Below are positions 48,306 through 58,719 of a stretch of 64,000 nt of DNA, in pieces. Location of the stretch: NCBI GenBank assembly GCA_034766995.1, contig CM068315.1, forward strand, positions 19,439,010 to 19,503,009. Reading direction: 5' to 3'. Under the pieces are notes generated by a model that saw nothing but the letters and a program-made list of their open reading frames with translations, ran no database searches and was not told the DNA's origin. The position numbers were made by a program, and so were the translations under genes. This DNA is from Acanthacorydalis orientalis. Its lineage: Eukaryota; Arthropoda; Insecta; Megaloptera; Corydalidae. Position 1 is the first letter of the stretch, and each line of letters begins with the position of its first letter.

Positions 48306-48814
48306 CAATAAAATTAAAGCAAAAATGTGTTAAGTTTAGTGTTAAGTTTATAGACAAAAAACATAATACATAGATATTTTACTATTCAAACACTTCATAT
48401 GTGAACTGTTAACGTTTAAAAGACAATTCTGAAATTATAACTAGAAAATATGGTAAAGAAAAATGCTCGAGTAATCTCTTTTATACACTTTTCTGTTATT
48501 TTAAACGTATATAATGTATATTAAAAATGTGTTCAAATATACCTCCAGTAGTGTTAAAACTTATCGCTGCAGGGGCAGCTTTGAATAAATTTGTGCATAA
48601 TACTATTTTATTTTTTTTCTTTCTTCACTTACCAAATATAATGTTATTTTTAGTATGTAAAGGTTTTCCAATAGGAACGGATTTTTTTTAAGAAGTCATA
48701 TACAGATGTTAAACTGATAGCTGTATTTTTTGACATTTATTAAGTTTGGACATTGCCATTTTTGGTTATGGTTTCGTATACAATAAAACAAAGCATTAAA
48801 ATAATACAACTGTA

Positions 48815-49870
48815 TTATGAAAACTGTCGTTCAATAAAAAATACATTTCATAAATTACGCGGTACTTATTCTTGACATACTCGTCCATCTTAATCAACAA
48901 TTCTTCGATTAGTGAGTAAATTTGAAAAGACCGGATCGGTTAAAAAAGAATAAACACCATCTAGTTATCGAAAGAGACAGGAATATCAATTCCACAACGT
49001 TTACAGCAATTGGGCCTTCCATAAATGACCATATGGCGTATTTTGCATAAAGATTTATTGCCGAAGGCTTACAAGATTCACACAGAAAATATGAAACATG
49101 AACACAAAAATGAAGCCAGGAAACCGTTCACTGCGTCGGAAATTTGTTAATTGGATACTGAAACAACAACACGGTTGTTTTTAAAAAGTCATTTTTAGCG
49201 ATAAGATTCATTTCGAACTCTCTGGCTACGTTAACAAGCAAAAATGCTGAATCTAGAATGAGGAAAATTCGAGGGTGATTGTTGAGAAGCCACTGCATAT
49301 AGAAAGAGTGATTATTCGATGAGCACTTTGCTCCGATGGAGTCATTGGTCCTTACTTTTTTGAGAATCGGGCTGGTAAAACGATTATTGTGAATGGAGGA
49401 AGATACCGAAACACGATAACCAATTTTTTGTGGATAAAATTGATTGATCTAGAGGACATGTGGTTCCAGCAGAATAGTGCAACAAGCCACAGCTGGCGAA
49501 ACAATTGAAGACATTAATTGTCCACCCAGATTCTGCGATTTAACACCGTCGGGCTACTTTCTTTAGTGTCACGTTAAAGGATAGGTGTACGCCAATAATC
49601 CTAAAACGATTTTCGACCTAAAAGATGAAATATGAAGAGAAATTGGTGAGACAGGGCCCCAGTTGTGTAGGGATGTTATTGGAAATTTTAACAAAAAAAA
49701 AATGGTTACCTGTAAGAAAGAACACGGCGGTCACTCACACGATATTGTCTTTCATTTACAAAATTCATACCACCAACTATCACTTATAATAAAGAAACTT
49801 CAAACTTTAGCGAAAATTCTGTTTTATTTCAAATTAAAAAAAATGCGTCCTTATTGGAAAACCTGCAAAT
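48815..49870 (+). mobile_element. Decayed Tc1/IS630-type transposase relic (YVNKQ family)
   Basis: Plus-strand remains in order: SIKNTFHKLRGTYS then LVSKFEKTGSVKK (DNA-binding part), RRKFVNWILKQQHG, HFELSGYVNKQ (first catalytic region, aspartate context damaged), CSDGVIGPYFFENRAGKTII, VNGGRYRNTITNFLWIKLID, LEDMWFQQNSATSH (second region, D to N) and HGGHSHDIVFH near the end. This is a common insect transposase type. There are many stops, and I could not fix its inverted repeats. Confidence 0.75.
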
Positions 49871-50182
49871 CGTAATGTATTGTAGTGAATTTTTTTTTCA
49901 AGAAAGTTATATTTTTTATCTAATTGACTTATTTCATAAAAAATAAAAAATATTCAAAGTACCCCCTTTTCTCTACGTTATAATAACTAGATATAAATCC
50001 ACAAGTTGTATGCTTTTTTTTTGTTCTTTGTCTATGTGCACTGAATAATTATTTTATATTCATTAGAGTAGAACATTGTAGTACATAGTGATTCACTGTA
50101 TAATTACCTTACAATTTAAAACTAATTAATTACAAAAAAACACATGTACTTTACAGACAATTTATTGCTAAAAAAAACTTAC

Positions 50183-50478
50183 CTCATCTCCCTAATTTGG
50201 TTAGAATTGGTACCTAAACAAGTAAAATCTTCAATATATCTGTTTTGATTCTCTGCCAGTGAACAATTTACATTCGGTTGACAAACAGCGAAAAAGTGTG
50301 GCCGCAGGCGTCCAACATTGTACTTTGCGATATCAGTTGTTAACTGTGAACAAGCTGCTCCAAAACCGAATACGCCTATACTACAATATGCGCACCATAC
50401 CCATTCTGGCAGTGATAAACCGAAGATATAGAAAGTCTTTTGCGAATCTCTATTCAGAACAAATTCTGTCGAGAGCAT
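50183..50478 (-). CDS. Lipid phosphate phosphatase, exon with catalytic motif 1
   Basis: The exon starts after an acceptor reading ttgcag and ends at AG followed by GTAAGT; it is 296 bp, entering in phase 0 and leaving after two bases of a codon. It encodes a third hydrophobic segment and then KYNVGRLRPHFFAVC, which contains PAP2 motif 1 (K-x6-RP). The following extracellular loop has an N-C-S sequence that could be glycosylated, and cysteines in QPNVNC and DFTC, as in the equivalent loop of animal enzymes. The reading continues without a stop from the preceding exon (GLPVIT then MLSTEFVLNRD). The internal ATG at the exon start is not the initiator because the upstream exon continues the protein. 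Assignment to the family is firm; the substrate is inferred from the family. Confidence 0.9.
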
Positions 50479-51919
50479 CTGCAACAAAAAAGATTACTTT
50501 TTTAGTTTATATTCATCTGGTAATAATAGTAAACTGTAAGGTGAAAATCTCATGAAAATCGATTGTGTAATTTTGAGTTTTTGTGTTGCATATGAATGAA
50601 GAGCAGACAATTAAAATTCTTTATATATAAAAACTGCGACCACACGTTCAATAATTTCTATTAATTGTATTGACAAAATAACATATTATAAACACTTTTT
50701 TAATTGTATTCTTGGACTCAGTTTTATTAAGTTGTACTGACCTATGATCAGTTTCGGTTTTTAAATAATGTATTATGTTAGTTATATGATACTCATTATC
50801 ACAAATTACCGAAACAGAATTTAATAGCCTCAATCGGATATAATAAAACATTTCAGAAACAAATTCAATATGAACAAAGACACGAATTCGTTCCATATCT
50901 GCATAATTTTAAAAATAAAATGGACAGCAATTAAAATATTTGTTTTGGGATTCATCGTGAGAATATTCGTATTGTGTTCGTTATTTACAACGGCAAACCA
51001 TTTCATATATTTTGAAACAGTATAATCCATATCGTGCTGGCGTTAATTATTTTACTTCTAAAGAAACCGTAACTAAATCATTATTGTAATTTTGTATGTT
51101 TGTTTTTTTAATTTGATAACATAAAATTGTTCATCACTTAAAAGATCTTTAAGCAAATATGGTGTTAGTTGCCGAGGTTTAATCATGACATGCCCAAAAT
51201 CACAACAGGAGTCGATTTTTTTGTTCTTCAATTTCTTCACTATTAAAATAAAATGCACGACAGTGCACACACCCACAAACATAGTAATCTGTTATTAAAC
51301 TTTCTTGTTAACTTTTGAAAAATCTTAATGATACACAATTGTTTTGCACGTGTATTCCTGGCATGTCAGAGTTTGATAATTTTGTCGATCATATTAATTC
51401 ATATTTGAAGTTATCGGTTCTATGTTCAAAATCGTAAGAAATCATATACAGGAACTTCATTTCACAGCCATCATTTCTAGGTCAGATAATTAAAAAATAC
51501 CACTCTGTGAAGTAGAAAAATTGTAACACTAAAAAAATATGTGTAGCAGTTTACAGAATCCGCAGGTTTGAAGTAAAACTTTTTTTGTTTGGTAGCATTA
51601 TGACTTAAATTTAGGTTTATTTTTTTTCACAATTGAAAGGTGCATACATGAATTTATCGGTAAAAAGTATAATTGAATTAAAAGAATTAATTTATAAAAT
51701 TTAAGAATGCAATTTTATATTGTCAATGTGCGTATTATGTATTCGATTTAAATATTTTCATTATTACTTTTTATGTCATTGTCATTTCGTTCATTACCAA
51801 TTACAACATTTAGAGGAGATTTAGAGAATTCGTTAAAAATGAAACAATAGCTTTGTGATAGCTTAAATAAGTTAAAAATAACTTCGATTATAATTTATCT
51901 AGATATATTTGGAAGGTAG

Positions 51920-52095
51920 TATCGATAGTAGTTCCATATTTTGTCGTCGGATCGTTTGTGCGTTATGCGTCACTTTCGTTGCACGTTCGTCATGGATAAA
52001 ATTATCGTTCGGCTTTCGCATTTTTTTACTTCCTCATTGTGTTACTTCCGTTGCACGTTAGTCACAAAGGAAATTGTAACTCGGGTTTCGTGACG
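51920..52095. promoter_or_regulatory. CpG-rich patch with DRE motif and a 72-bp tandem repeat in a phosphatase intron
   Basis: TATCGATA at 51920-51927 equals the insect DRE promoter element. Just downstream, cactttcgttgcacgttcgt (51971) recurs as tacttccgttgcacgttagt (52043), so two diverged ~72-bp units lie in tandem, both CG-rich. It could be an internal promoter of the phosphatase gene; unproven. Confidence 0.3.
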
Positions 52096-52399
52096 CACAA
52101 CAATTTAAGAATTTTCACATCAAGAATAGAAATACAATAGCTATGCTAAGACGACTGAACACTCACTACTACTCATTCTCTTTTTATCAGAATTAAACGA
52201 TCAGTTTCGAATGAATAACTGTGCTCATTTTCCGATTTGACACTTGTTTTATTCCCGAAGTCCAAAATGTAGTAATGTATCAAGTTCGTGTACGTGTTAT
52301 CTCATACACATTTTTTTATAATCTTCATTTAATAACATTTTAATGTTAAAAACAATGTGCTTTGTCAGCCACAATACTTTCTAAGTGGTGCAGTATTCT

Positions 52400-54176
52400 T
52401 GTTAAAATCCGAACTGCTCATCGATAAGGAGTGCGTGAGCAGATACCAGATCGATTATCTATTAATCTTGTGATTGGGTGGCATAAAAAATTCTGGACAG
52501 GTTCTGGACTCTCAGAAATCCGTCCCACTCAAAACAACAAACAATTGTTGAAAACATCAAAAACGTTCGAAATTTGTTGCAAAGTATAAGCTATTTGACT
52601 ATTTAAATGATGCTAAACAATAATAAATATTTAATTTGCATGATTTTGATCAGGATTTGGACGTGAAGAATATGTATATGAAGATGGTGCCTGAACTTCT
52701 TACTCACATTGAACATCCTCACGATCAAAAATAAAAAAAATAGCAAGTCTCCTCTAATATTCTTGAACAAATTGGAAAAGAACAGTATTTTATGATCAAC
52801 ATAATCACAGGTGAATGATCTTCAGTATTTTCATACGACACTGAAATTAAAAAAGAAAAACAACGCCTTCAGTAGACAACGATCATTTCTTCCCAACTGA
52901 GGAAAACAAGAATATCATGGTCCAAGGTGAAAACAATTTTGTTTGTATTTATTGATACCAGAAGTATCGCGCATTATGAATACATTACAGATAAATATAC
53001 ATTACACTAATCTAGATCAGTAAGAGGTTACTTTCGCGGACACACTGGAGGAGCTCCGCTGATCTAACAGAAAATGCGACCCTCTCTGGGGTCATGAAAA
53101 AATATTTCATATCTTCGCAATGAATATCCGTAACTGCAATTCTTCCTCCAATGATTTATGTTGCGTGATTATCATGAGACCTCGTTGTCGGTTTTCAAAA
53201 TCGCGAGAGGGCCTCAGGCCTTTCAGCTTCTTGCGACTGTTAGATCAACCAAAACATTTATAAGATTGTTAAAGGGTAATTAAAACATACAGTTCGTTGT
53301 AAATTTTCTAAATTTTGGTTTCATAACTCGACTCTTTATCATAACATTGTTCTTTTTCATTCACTATTAACAGGGAAACAATTTTTGACCCAAAAGCAAA
53401 TTACAATAATATAACACTCACCCCGATCGTTCAATCTCATAAACTATAACTTTTTCCAGATTCTATAACTAAAAAGTTGAAAGGATAGCATTTTAACTGT
53501 ACAGAACACAAAGAAATGTACGAGAAACTCTCTAATATAACCGCTATAACAGCATCCTTTAAGATGCTTTTCAAACTTGTTTCTAAGTGTAAAGAGAAAA
53601 TACTTTGAGGCACAACTTTAAAGGAAATACTTTGAATTCGTTATTTGTCTATAATAAAAGTTTTCTTAAAACAGTTTCTTTTCCTTTATGTTACTTGTAT
53701 GAAATGAAAATAAATGTATAACGTAGTTGTGGTGAGGGCAATTTGAAGAATTCGCAACCTAGCATATGAAATAAAACGGTAACGGGAGAGTACTATGCTA
53801 ACCTTTTAGACAAACTGAATCTGAAAATTCGCAAAAAAGAGAAAACGTATCAAACAAACAAACGATCTCCAGAATAACGAGTATAATTTGTTTCTCCATC
53901 CATCGTATTTATCTGACTTAGCTTCGTATGACTTCCTTCTATTTTTAAACCCCAAAAATCTTTGGTGGCAATCGATTTTATTCAAATAATGAGATGAAAA
54001 TGGTAGTAAACGGTTATTTTAAGGAATCTGACGAATCGGGATGACAAGATGGGATAAAGGCACTGGAGTATCTCTGGACAAAAGATATTTAACTTCTAAA
54101 AGATTACACTGAAAAATAAAAAATAATTCCAAAAAGATAACTGGAGGCCACGAACTTTTCAAACTGTCCTGGTATG
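52400..54176 (+). mobile_element. Old mariner relic interrupted by about 750 bp
   Basis: The left part reads WHKKFWTGSGLSEIRPTQ, DLDVKNMYMKMVPELLTHIE, IITGE-SSVFSYDTEIKKEK and WSKVKTILFVFIDTRSIAHY up to about 53005. The right part resumes at about 53768 with TVTGEYYANLLDKLNLKIRK, then LHPSYLSDLASYDFLLFL and the C-terminus, ending in ggccacgaacttttcaaact followed by gtcctggta. The two parts belong to one transposase in the right order, so 53005-53768 is probably a later insertion. Confidence 0.65.
53060..53247. repeat. 188-bp segment bounded by 11-bp inverted repeats, possible MITE
   Basis: TGATCTAACAG at 53060-53070 and its complement at 53237-53247. The interior is clearly richer in GC than its surroundings. 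It lies in the stretch that splits the mariner relic at 52400-54176. No flanking duplication was recognised. Confidence 0.4.
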
Positions 54177-54414
54177 AATGAATGTAATACTAATTTTATT
54201 TATTTATTTCTAAAAACTATTTTAATAAGAAATCCGTACAACGATATACACGAAAAAGATCATTGTTTTTGGATGAATTCTTAAAATAATCAAACCATCG
54301 TAAAAATTAAACATAAATGTTACACAAAATATTTTACTTAGACTATACTTTCAACAATACTGTTCGAAACATTTTCCGGCTATATGTTTATATATAAATA
54401 ATAATAAAACTTAC

Positions 54415-54566
54415 CGTAATAACAGGTAAACCGATCCCAACGATGTACAGCCATATATTAGCAACTGTGGAATCATGGAATGGATGACGGAGAGATTCAT
54501 CATCGCAGAAGAAACCACGTTTTACTGGCTTTCCCCATAAAAAGAAAAATAAAATGGGGAAGCCAA
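54415..54566 (-). CDS. Lipid phosphate phosphatase (wunen/PLPP-like), first exon visible in window
   Basis: This exon encodes the end of the first membrane segment (GFPILFFFLWG), a loop reading PVKRGFFCDDESLRHPFHD, and a second hydrophobic segment ending GIGLPVIT. The loop with a basic residue, GFFC-D-ES and a downstream HPF/YPY is typical of the lipid phosphate phosphatase family, integral membrane enzymes that remove phosphate from phosphatidate, lysophosphatidate and related lipids at the outer face. On the minus strand it is preceded by a pyrimidine-rich acceptor (tttttcag) and followed by GTAAGT. The exon begins with the last two bases of a codon, so an upstream coding exon with the start codon must exist. 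I did not find it between 54567 and 64000. Length is 152 bp and it ends in phase 0, matching the next exon. Confidence 0.85.
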
Positions 54567-54609
54567 CTGAAAAAGAAAATACTGTTAAATAATATTTAAA
54601 TTCATACAA

Positions 54610-54613
<4 letters not shown>

Positions 54614-54669
<56 letters not shown>
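54614..54669. repeat. (AT)n microsatellite near the first visible exon
   Basis: TA run ending about 48 bp upstream (in gene direction) of exon 54415-54566. Confidence 0.95.
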
Positions 54670-54671
<2 letters not shown>

Positions 54672-55711
54672 AATAACGTGTCGATACTCGTGTTGTATAG
54701 CGTTTGCGCTAAACACGAAATTATTATAGTGTAGATCTACTCAAGTATAATTTTAATCTTTTCATTTTTTTAAAAAAAGAAAAACTAGTATTCTAAATAG
54801 TCAAAAAATTTCGAAAATTAGTCAAAATTCACTCATTTTAACTATTAAAAATTATGACAAGAATTTATCTTATACGAAGGTCGTTTGATAAGTATGGTAA
54901 TAAAGCAAATTAAACGCTGTTTTTTGAAAAAAAATGATTTTATTTAACATAGTCTCCATTAAAGGCTATACACTCGGCCCAGTAAATTTCCAATTATTTC
55001 ATTCCATCGGAAAAGTATCTTTTTCCAAAGTCTGCAAAATACACATTGACGACGGCGATGACATCCTCATTCGACGAGAATTCCTTCTTATCGAACCAAA
55101 TTTTCAAATTTGGGAAGACAAAAAAATTCGCACGAGACAAAGTCCGAAGAATATGGTGGATAAGGAATCAATTCAAAGGCTAATTCGTGAAATTTTGCCA
55201 TTGCAACTGTCGATTTGTGGGATGGCGCATTGTGCTGATGAAAGAGTACATTTTTGTGCGCCAATCTTGGCCGTTTTTGTTTAAGCTCTTCTTTCAAACG
55301 GTTTAATAATGTTGCATAATATGCTCCTTTTATCGTTTTTCCCCTCACTAAGTAGTCGATCAGAATGATTTCTTGAGAATCCCAAAAAAACAGTGGCCAT
55401 CACCTTCCTAGCCAAAAAAACAGTCTTCACCTTCTTCGGTGCATTTTCACCGGTCGTTGTCCATTGCTTTGACTGCTGCTTTGACTCAGATGTAGTGAAT
55501 GGACCATGTTTCATCCACGGTGACGAATCGACGTAAGAAGGCATGCGGATTGAGATCAAACAAGTTAGGTTAAAATGTCCTTTTGTGTGTTAAACAGGTT
55601 AAGTTAAAATGTCGTTTTTGGTTGACAATCAACAATCGCGACACCTATCACACACAGCTTTTCATGTGCAATTTTTCGTGCAGGATATTGTGCACTCGTT
55701 CAGTTGAGATA

Positions 55712-57004
55712 ACAGGTGGGCTGAAAAGTTCGTAGGCTGACACATATATGGCGCTACTAGTATCAAATCCATATGATTTTTAGTTAGCCCTAACCTTCAA
55801 AAGACGCGTGTATAAATTTGACAGCTGCTGCACTATTAGTATCTGAGTTATAGCCTTTTTAGTGAAAGAACTTTTGTTACCTTGAAAAAATGGATAAAAA
55901 GGAATTTCGTGTGTTAATAAAGCATTGCTTTTTGGTGAAAAAAAATACTGTTGAAACCAAGGCTTGGCTTAATAAACATTATTCGGACTCTGCACCAGGA
56001 AAATCAACCGTAGAGAAGTGGTTTGCTAAATTTAAACGAGGCGAAATGAGCACCGAGGACGATGCACGCAGTGGACGCCCCAAAGACGCTGTTACCGACG
56101 AAAACATCAAAAAAGTCCACAAAATAATTTTTGATAACCGTAAAGTGAAGTTGATTGAGATAGCTGAGACACTAAAGATATCAAAGGAACGTGTTGGTCA
56201 TATCGTGCATGAATATTTGGATATGCGAAAGCTCTGTTCAAAGTGGGTGCCGCGCGAGCTCACAATCGACCAAAAACAACAACGAATCGATGATTCTAAG
56301 GAGTGTTTGGAGCTGTTCAATCGTAATAAATCCGAATTTTTGTGTCGATATGTGACGATAGATGAAACATGGCTCCATCATTTCACACCGGAGTCCAATC
56401 GACAGTCAGCCGAGTGGACTGCACGTGATGAACCGACTCCAAAGCGTGGAAAGACGCAAAAGTCGGCTGGCAAGGTTCTGGCATCAGTATTCTGGGATAC
56501 TCATGGTATAATATTCATTGACTATCTTAAAAAGGGAAAAACCATAAACAGCGACTATTACGTAGCGTTATTGGAGCGTTTAAAAGACGAAATCGCGAAA
56601 AAGCGGCCTCATTTGAAGAAGAAGAAAGTGCTGTTTCATCAAGACAATGCACCGTGTCACAAATCAATGAAATCGATGGCGAAATTGCAAGAATTGGGCT
56701 TCGAATTGCTTCCGCATCCACCGTACTCTCCAAATCTGGCCCCCAGCGACTTTTTTCTGTTCTCAGACCTCAAGAGGATGCTCGCTGGACGGAAATTTTG
56801 CTCCGATGAAGAGGTAATCGCCGAAACTGAAGCCTATTTTGAGGTTAAAGACAAATCGTATTATAAAAATGGTATCGAAAAATTGTATGACCGCTATAAT
56901 CGTTGTATCGCCCTCGAAGGGAACTATATTGAATAATAAAATCAAATTCTATCAAAAAAAAAATTTTTTTCTATGCAAGCCTACGAACTTTTCAGCCCAC
57001 CTGT
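55712..57004 (+). mobile_element. Complete, apparently intact mariner (Himar1/irritans type)
   Basis: A 1293-bp element flanked by TA on both sides (55710-55711 and 57005-57006). Its ends are perfect 27-bp inverted repeats beginning ACAGGTGGGCTGAAAAGTTC. It contains one uninterrupted transposase frame (55890-56933 plus stop). It sits inside, and on the opposite strand from, the decayed mariner at 54873-57478, so it is the younger insertion. Its length, end sequence and protein all match the irritans subfamily that includes Himar1 of the horn fly. No damage is visible. Confidence 0.95.
55890..56936 (+). CDS. Mariner transposase, 348 aa, DD34D triad intact
   Basis: The protein cuts and pastes its own mariner at TA sites. 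It has two N-terminal helix-turn-helix regions that bind the inverted repeats (residues about 1-110, including ALKISKERVGHI-like ETLKISKERVGHIVH), the linker WVPREL at 119-124, and the DDE domain. By my count the catalytic aspartates are D158 (VTIDETW), D252 (HQDNAPCH) and D287 (APSDFFLF), with 34 residues between the last two, the mariner hallmark. The conserved YSPDLAPSD reads YSPNLAPSD here, one change at a usually conserved but non-catalytic residue. The length of 348 residues equals that of Himar1 transposase. The start is the first ATG (aaaaatgg), 178 bp into the element. There is no stop or frameshift, so it could be functional. Confidence 0.95.
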   Translation: MDKKEFRVLIKHCFLVKKNTVETKAWLNKHYSDSAPGKSTVEKWFAKFKRGEMSTEDDARSGRPKDAVTDENIKKVHKIIFDNRKVKLIEIAETLKISKERVGHIVHEYLDMRKLCSKWVPRELTIDQKQQRIDDSKECLELFNRNKSEFLCRYVTIDETWLHHFTPESNRQSAEWTARDEPTPKRGKTQKSAGKVLASVFWDTHGIIFIDYLKKGKTINSDYYVALLERLKDEIAKKRPHLKKKKVLFHQDNAPCHKSMKSMAKLQELGFELLPHPPYSPNLAPSDFFLFSDLKRMLAGRKFCSDEEVIAETEAYFEVKDKSYYKNGIEKLYDRYNRCIALEGNYIE

Positions 57005-57862
57005 TACCTACAGTCTGAGAAATCTCGCGCATTTTCACTCAGCGGTCTTCCATAACGATACCATGGATTCTTTCAACAATATCCGTCGTGATGATTTAAA
57101 ATGGGCGTTCAGAACGCGTTTCATCTTCAGTGCATATTCGGCCACGTTTAAACTCATTTATCGAGAAATACACAGCCTTCAACGCTGATGCAGAGTCACC
57201 ATGAACTTCATCCAACTCCGCTTTGATCTGGGTGGCCGTCCACATTTTCAAATAAAAATGTTTTATCACTGCATGTAACTCGTTTTTTTTTCATTTTTGC
57301 GACAACTGTTATAATTATCGCTTCAAACATATGTAGAACATGAATAACGCGTCGCTTCTGGCTGAAATTTCGCCTATACTTATGATTGCAAAAGCGACAC
57401 TTGATATCCGTGACGTTACCAAATGAATAGTGACGCCATATCATAGAAATTTACCAAAATTATCAAGCGACCCTCGCACTAATTTAAACAAATACGATAG
57501 ACAAAGTCAAAAATAATCATGACTTTAAAGACTTAAATATAAGTTTATCTTTTTATAAGCACATATAAATTTCAATTTTTGATAATTTCCACATTTACTT
57601 TCTCTATTTTTACATAATTGTGGCTACTTGTACATTTTTACTCAATTATCAACGATAAATGGTGTGTAAAAATAGATGTATTACAAATATATATTATAAA
57701 ATAGATGTATTACAAACGTAATCAACGGTCAGGTTAAAACATCATTAAACATGTATGTATAAATAAAAATATTTTTTAGAAAATGTGATTTAAGTGTATG
57801 TAATCGTGATTTCAGTAATATATTTTGATAGAACAAGAAATAATGTACATACACATTAGCAT

Positions 57863-57873
57863 ACACACACACA

Positions 57874-57965
<92 letters not shown>
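57863..57965. repeat. (CA)n-(TA)n microsatellite
   Basis: About 50 bp of CA followed by about 50 bp of TA. Confidence 0.95.
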
Positions 57966-57969
<4 letters not shown>

Positions 57970-57970
<1 letters not shown>

Positions 57971-58107
57971 GTCGTGGGGGTACAAGGCTAAGTACCTAAC
58001 TATCATGCTTGATAACTATCTGAAATTCAAAAGCAATACTTTCGGGCGCAAATGACCTCAGCTATCAAAGCGCCCTAAAACCTTAATAACCAACCAACCA
58101 ACCAAAA
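57970..58107 (+). mobile_element. Possible LINE/SINE 3' tail with (CCAA)n
   Basis: Non-AT tract beginning gtcgtgggggtacaaggcta, with a potential GGGCGC/GCGCCC stem (cgggcgcaaatgacctcagc ... aaagcgccctaaaacc) and ending in aaccaaccaaccaaccaaaa. Short-repeat tails of this kind are common in insect non-LTR elements. No coding part is present. Confidence 0.35.
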
Positions 58108-58290
58108 GCCATACTTAATATATGCTTACGAATCATCTGATACTATTGTGTAGATCAGAATACGGCTATTAAATAGGAAGTCAAAATTATCACTGACAGG
58201 TAAGAGTGTACTCTATGTAACCTACATTTAGTAGATTATAACACACGTGAGTCTGGCATAGGCTCACAACTCCATATGAAGAGACTACTG

Positions 58291-58352
58291 ATGTTTAACA
58301 CCGGTGCATGCGTCTTGTTTCATTGCGGCATACACTTCCTGGTGTTAAACAT
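58291..58352. repeat. Inverted repeat, 12-bp arms
   Basis: atgtttaacacc (58291-58302) and ggtgttaaacat (58341-58352) flank about 38 bases of fairly GC-rich sequence. Confidence 0.7.
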
Positions 58353-58668
58353 TATACTATACCACAAATTCCGGCCTCTTAAAAGATAATTTGACCGACG
58401 ACATGCGCGTCGATTGTACGATGCGTTCGAAAACAGCAAGAACGTGCACATTTGTGCGCTACTGAAGAGGATTGACAAGGAAATTGCCAAGTTGCCTATA
58501 TTATCCGGTACATAAATGTTAGTAAAAAAAAGTGTACCTTCATGAGAACTCTCGAGCTCCGCTAACTGAACTGCAAGATAAACCGTGTTGGAGGGCCACG
58601 AAAACTGTTCCAAGGATCACAAAGGTGCACAACAAAATATATATGTATCCACATATGTATTATATATG

Positions 58669-58673
<5 letters not shown>

Positions 58674-58714
<41 letters not shown>
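58674..58714. repeat. (AT)n microsatellite abutting the fold-back mariner
   Basis: A pure TA run that ends at the element's left terminus. Confidence 0.95.

Positions 58715-58719
<5 letters not shown>

Larger units (their letters stand above)
49871..52399. other. Intronic DNA around exon 50183-50478
   Basis: Besides that exon and the CpG-rich patch at 51920-52095, it holds only AT-rich sequence with no recognisable element. Confidence 0.5.
54873..57478 (-). mobile_element. Decayed mariner (TACGAGGGTCG family), split by a younger mariner
   Basis: The ends, TACGAAGGTCGTTTGATAAG and its complement ending agcgaccctcgca, define a mariner of about 1.31 kb once the inserted 1293-bp element and TA duplication are removed. 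Transposase remnants read on the minus strand: ESKQQSKQWTTTGENAPKK (55281-55559) and RLAHKNVLFHQHNAPSHKST (55088-55348). The catalytic aspartate of HQDNAP is histidine here and the PSDFF-like motif has become SCEFF, and frames are shifted, so it is inactive. The N-terminal part lies right of the insertion, at about 57020-57450. Confidence 0.9.

Noticed and set aside
50471..50487. ATG at the start of the motif-1 exon as initiator of the phosphatase
   Set aside because: It directly follows a splice acceptor and the exon at 54415-54566 adds the conserved family N-terminal region in frame.
50259..50555. 98-codon plus-strand frame
   Set aside because: Antisense to the conserved phosphatase exon 50183-50478.
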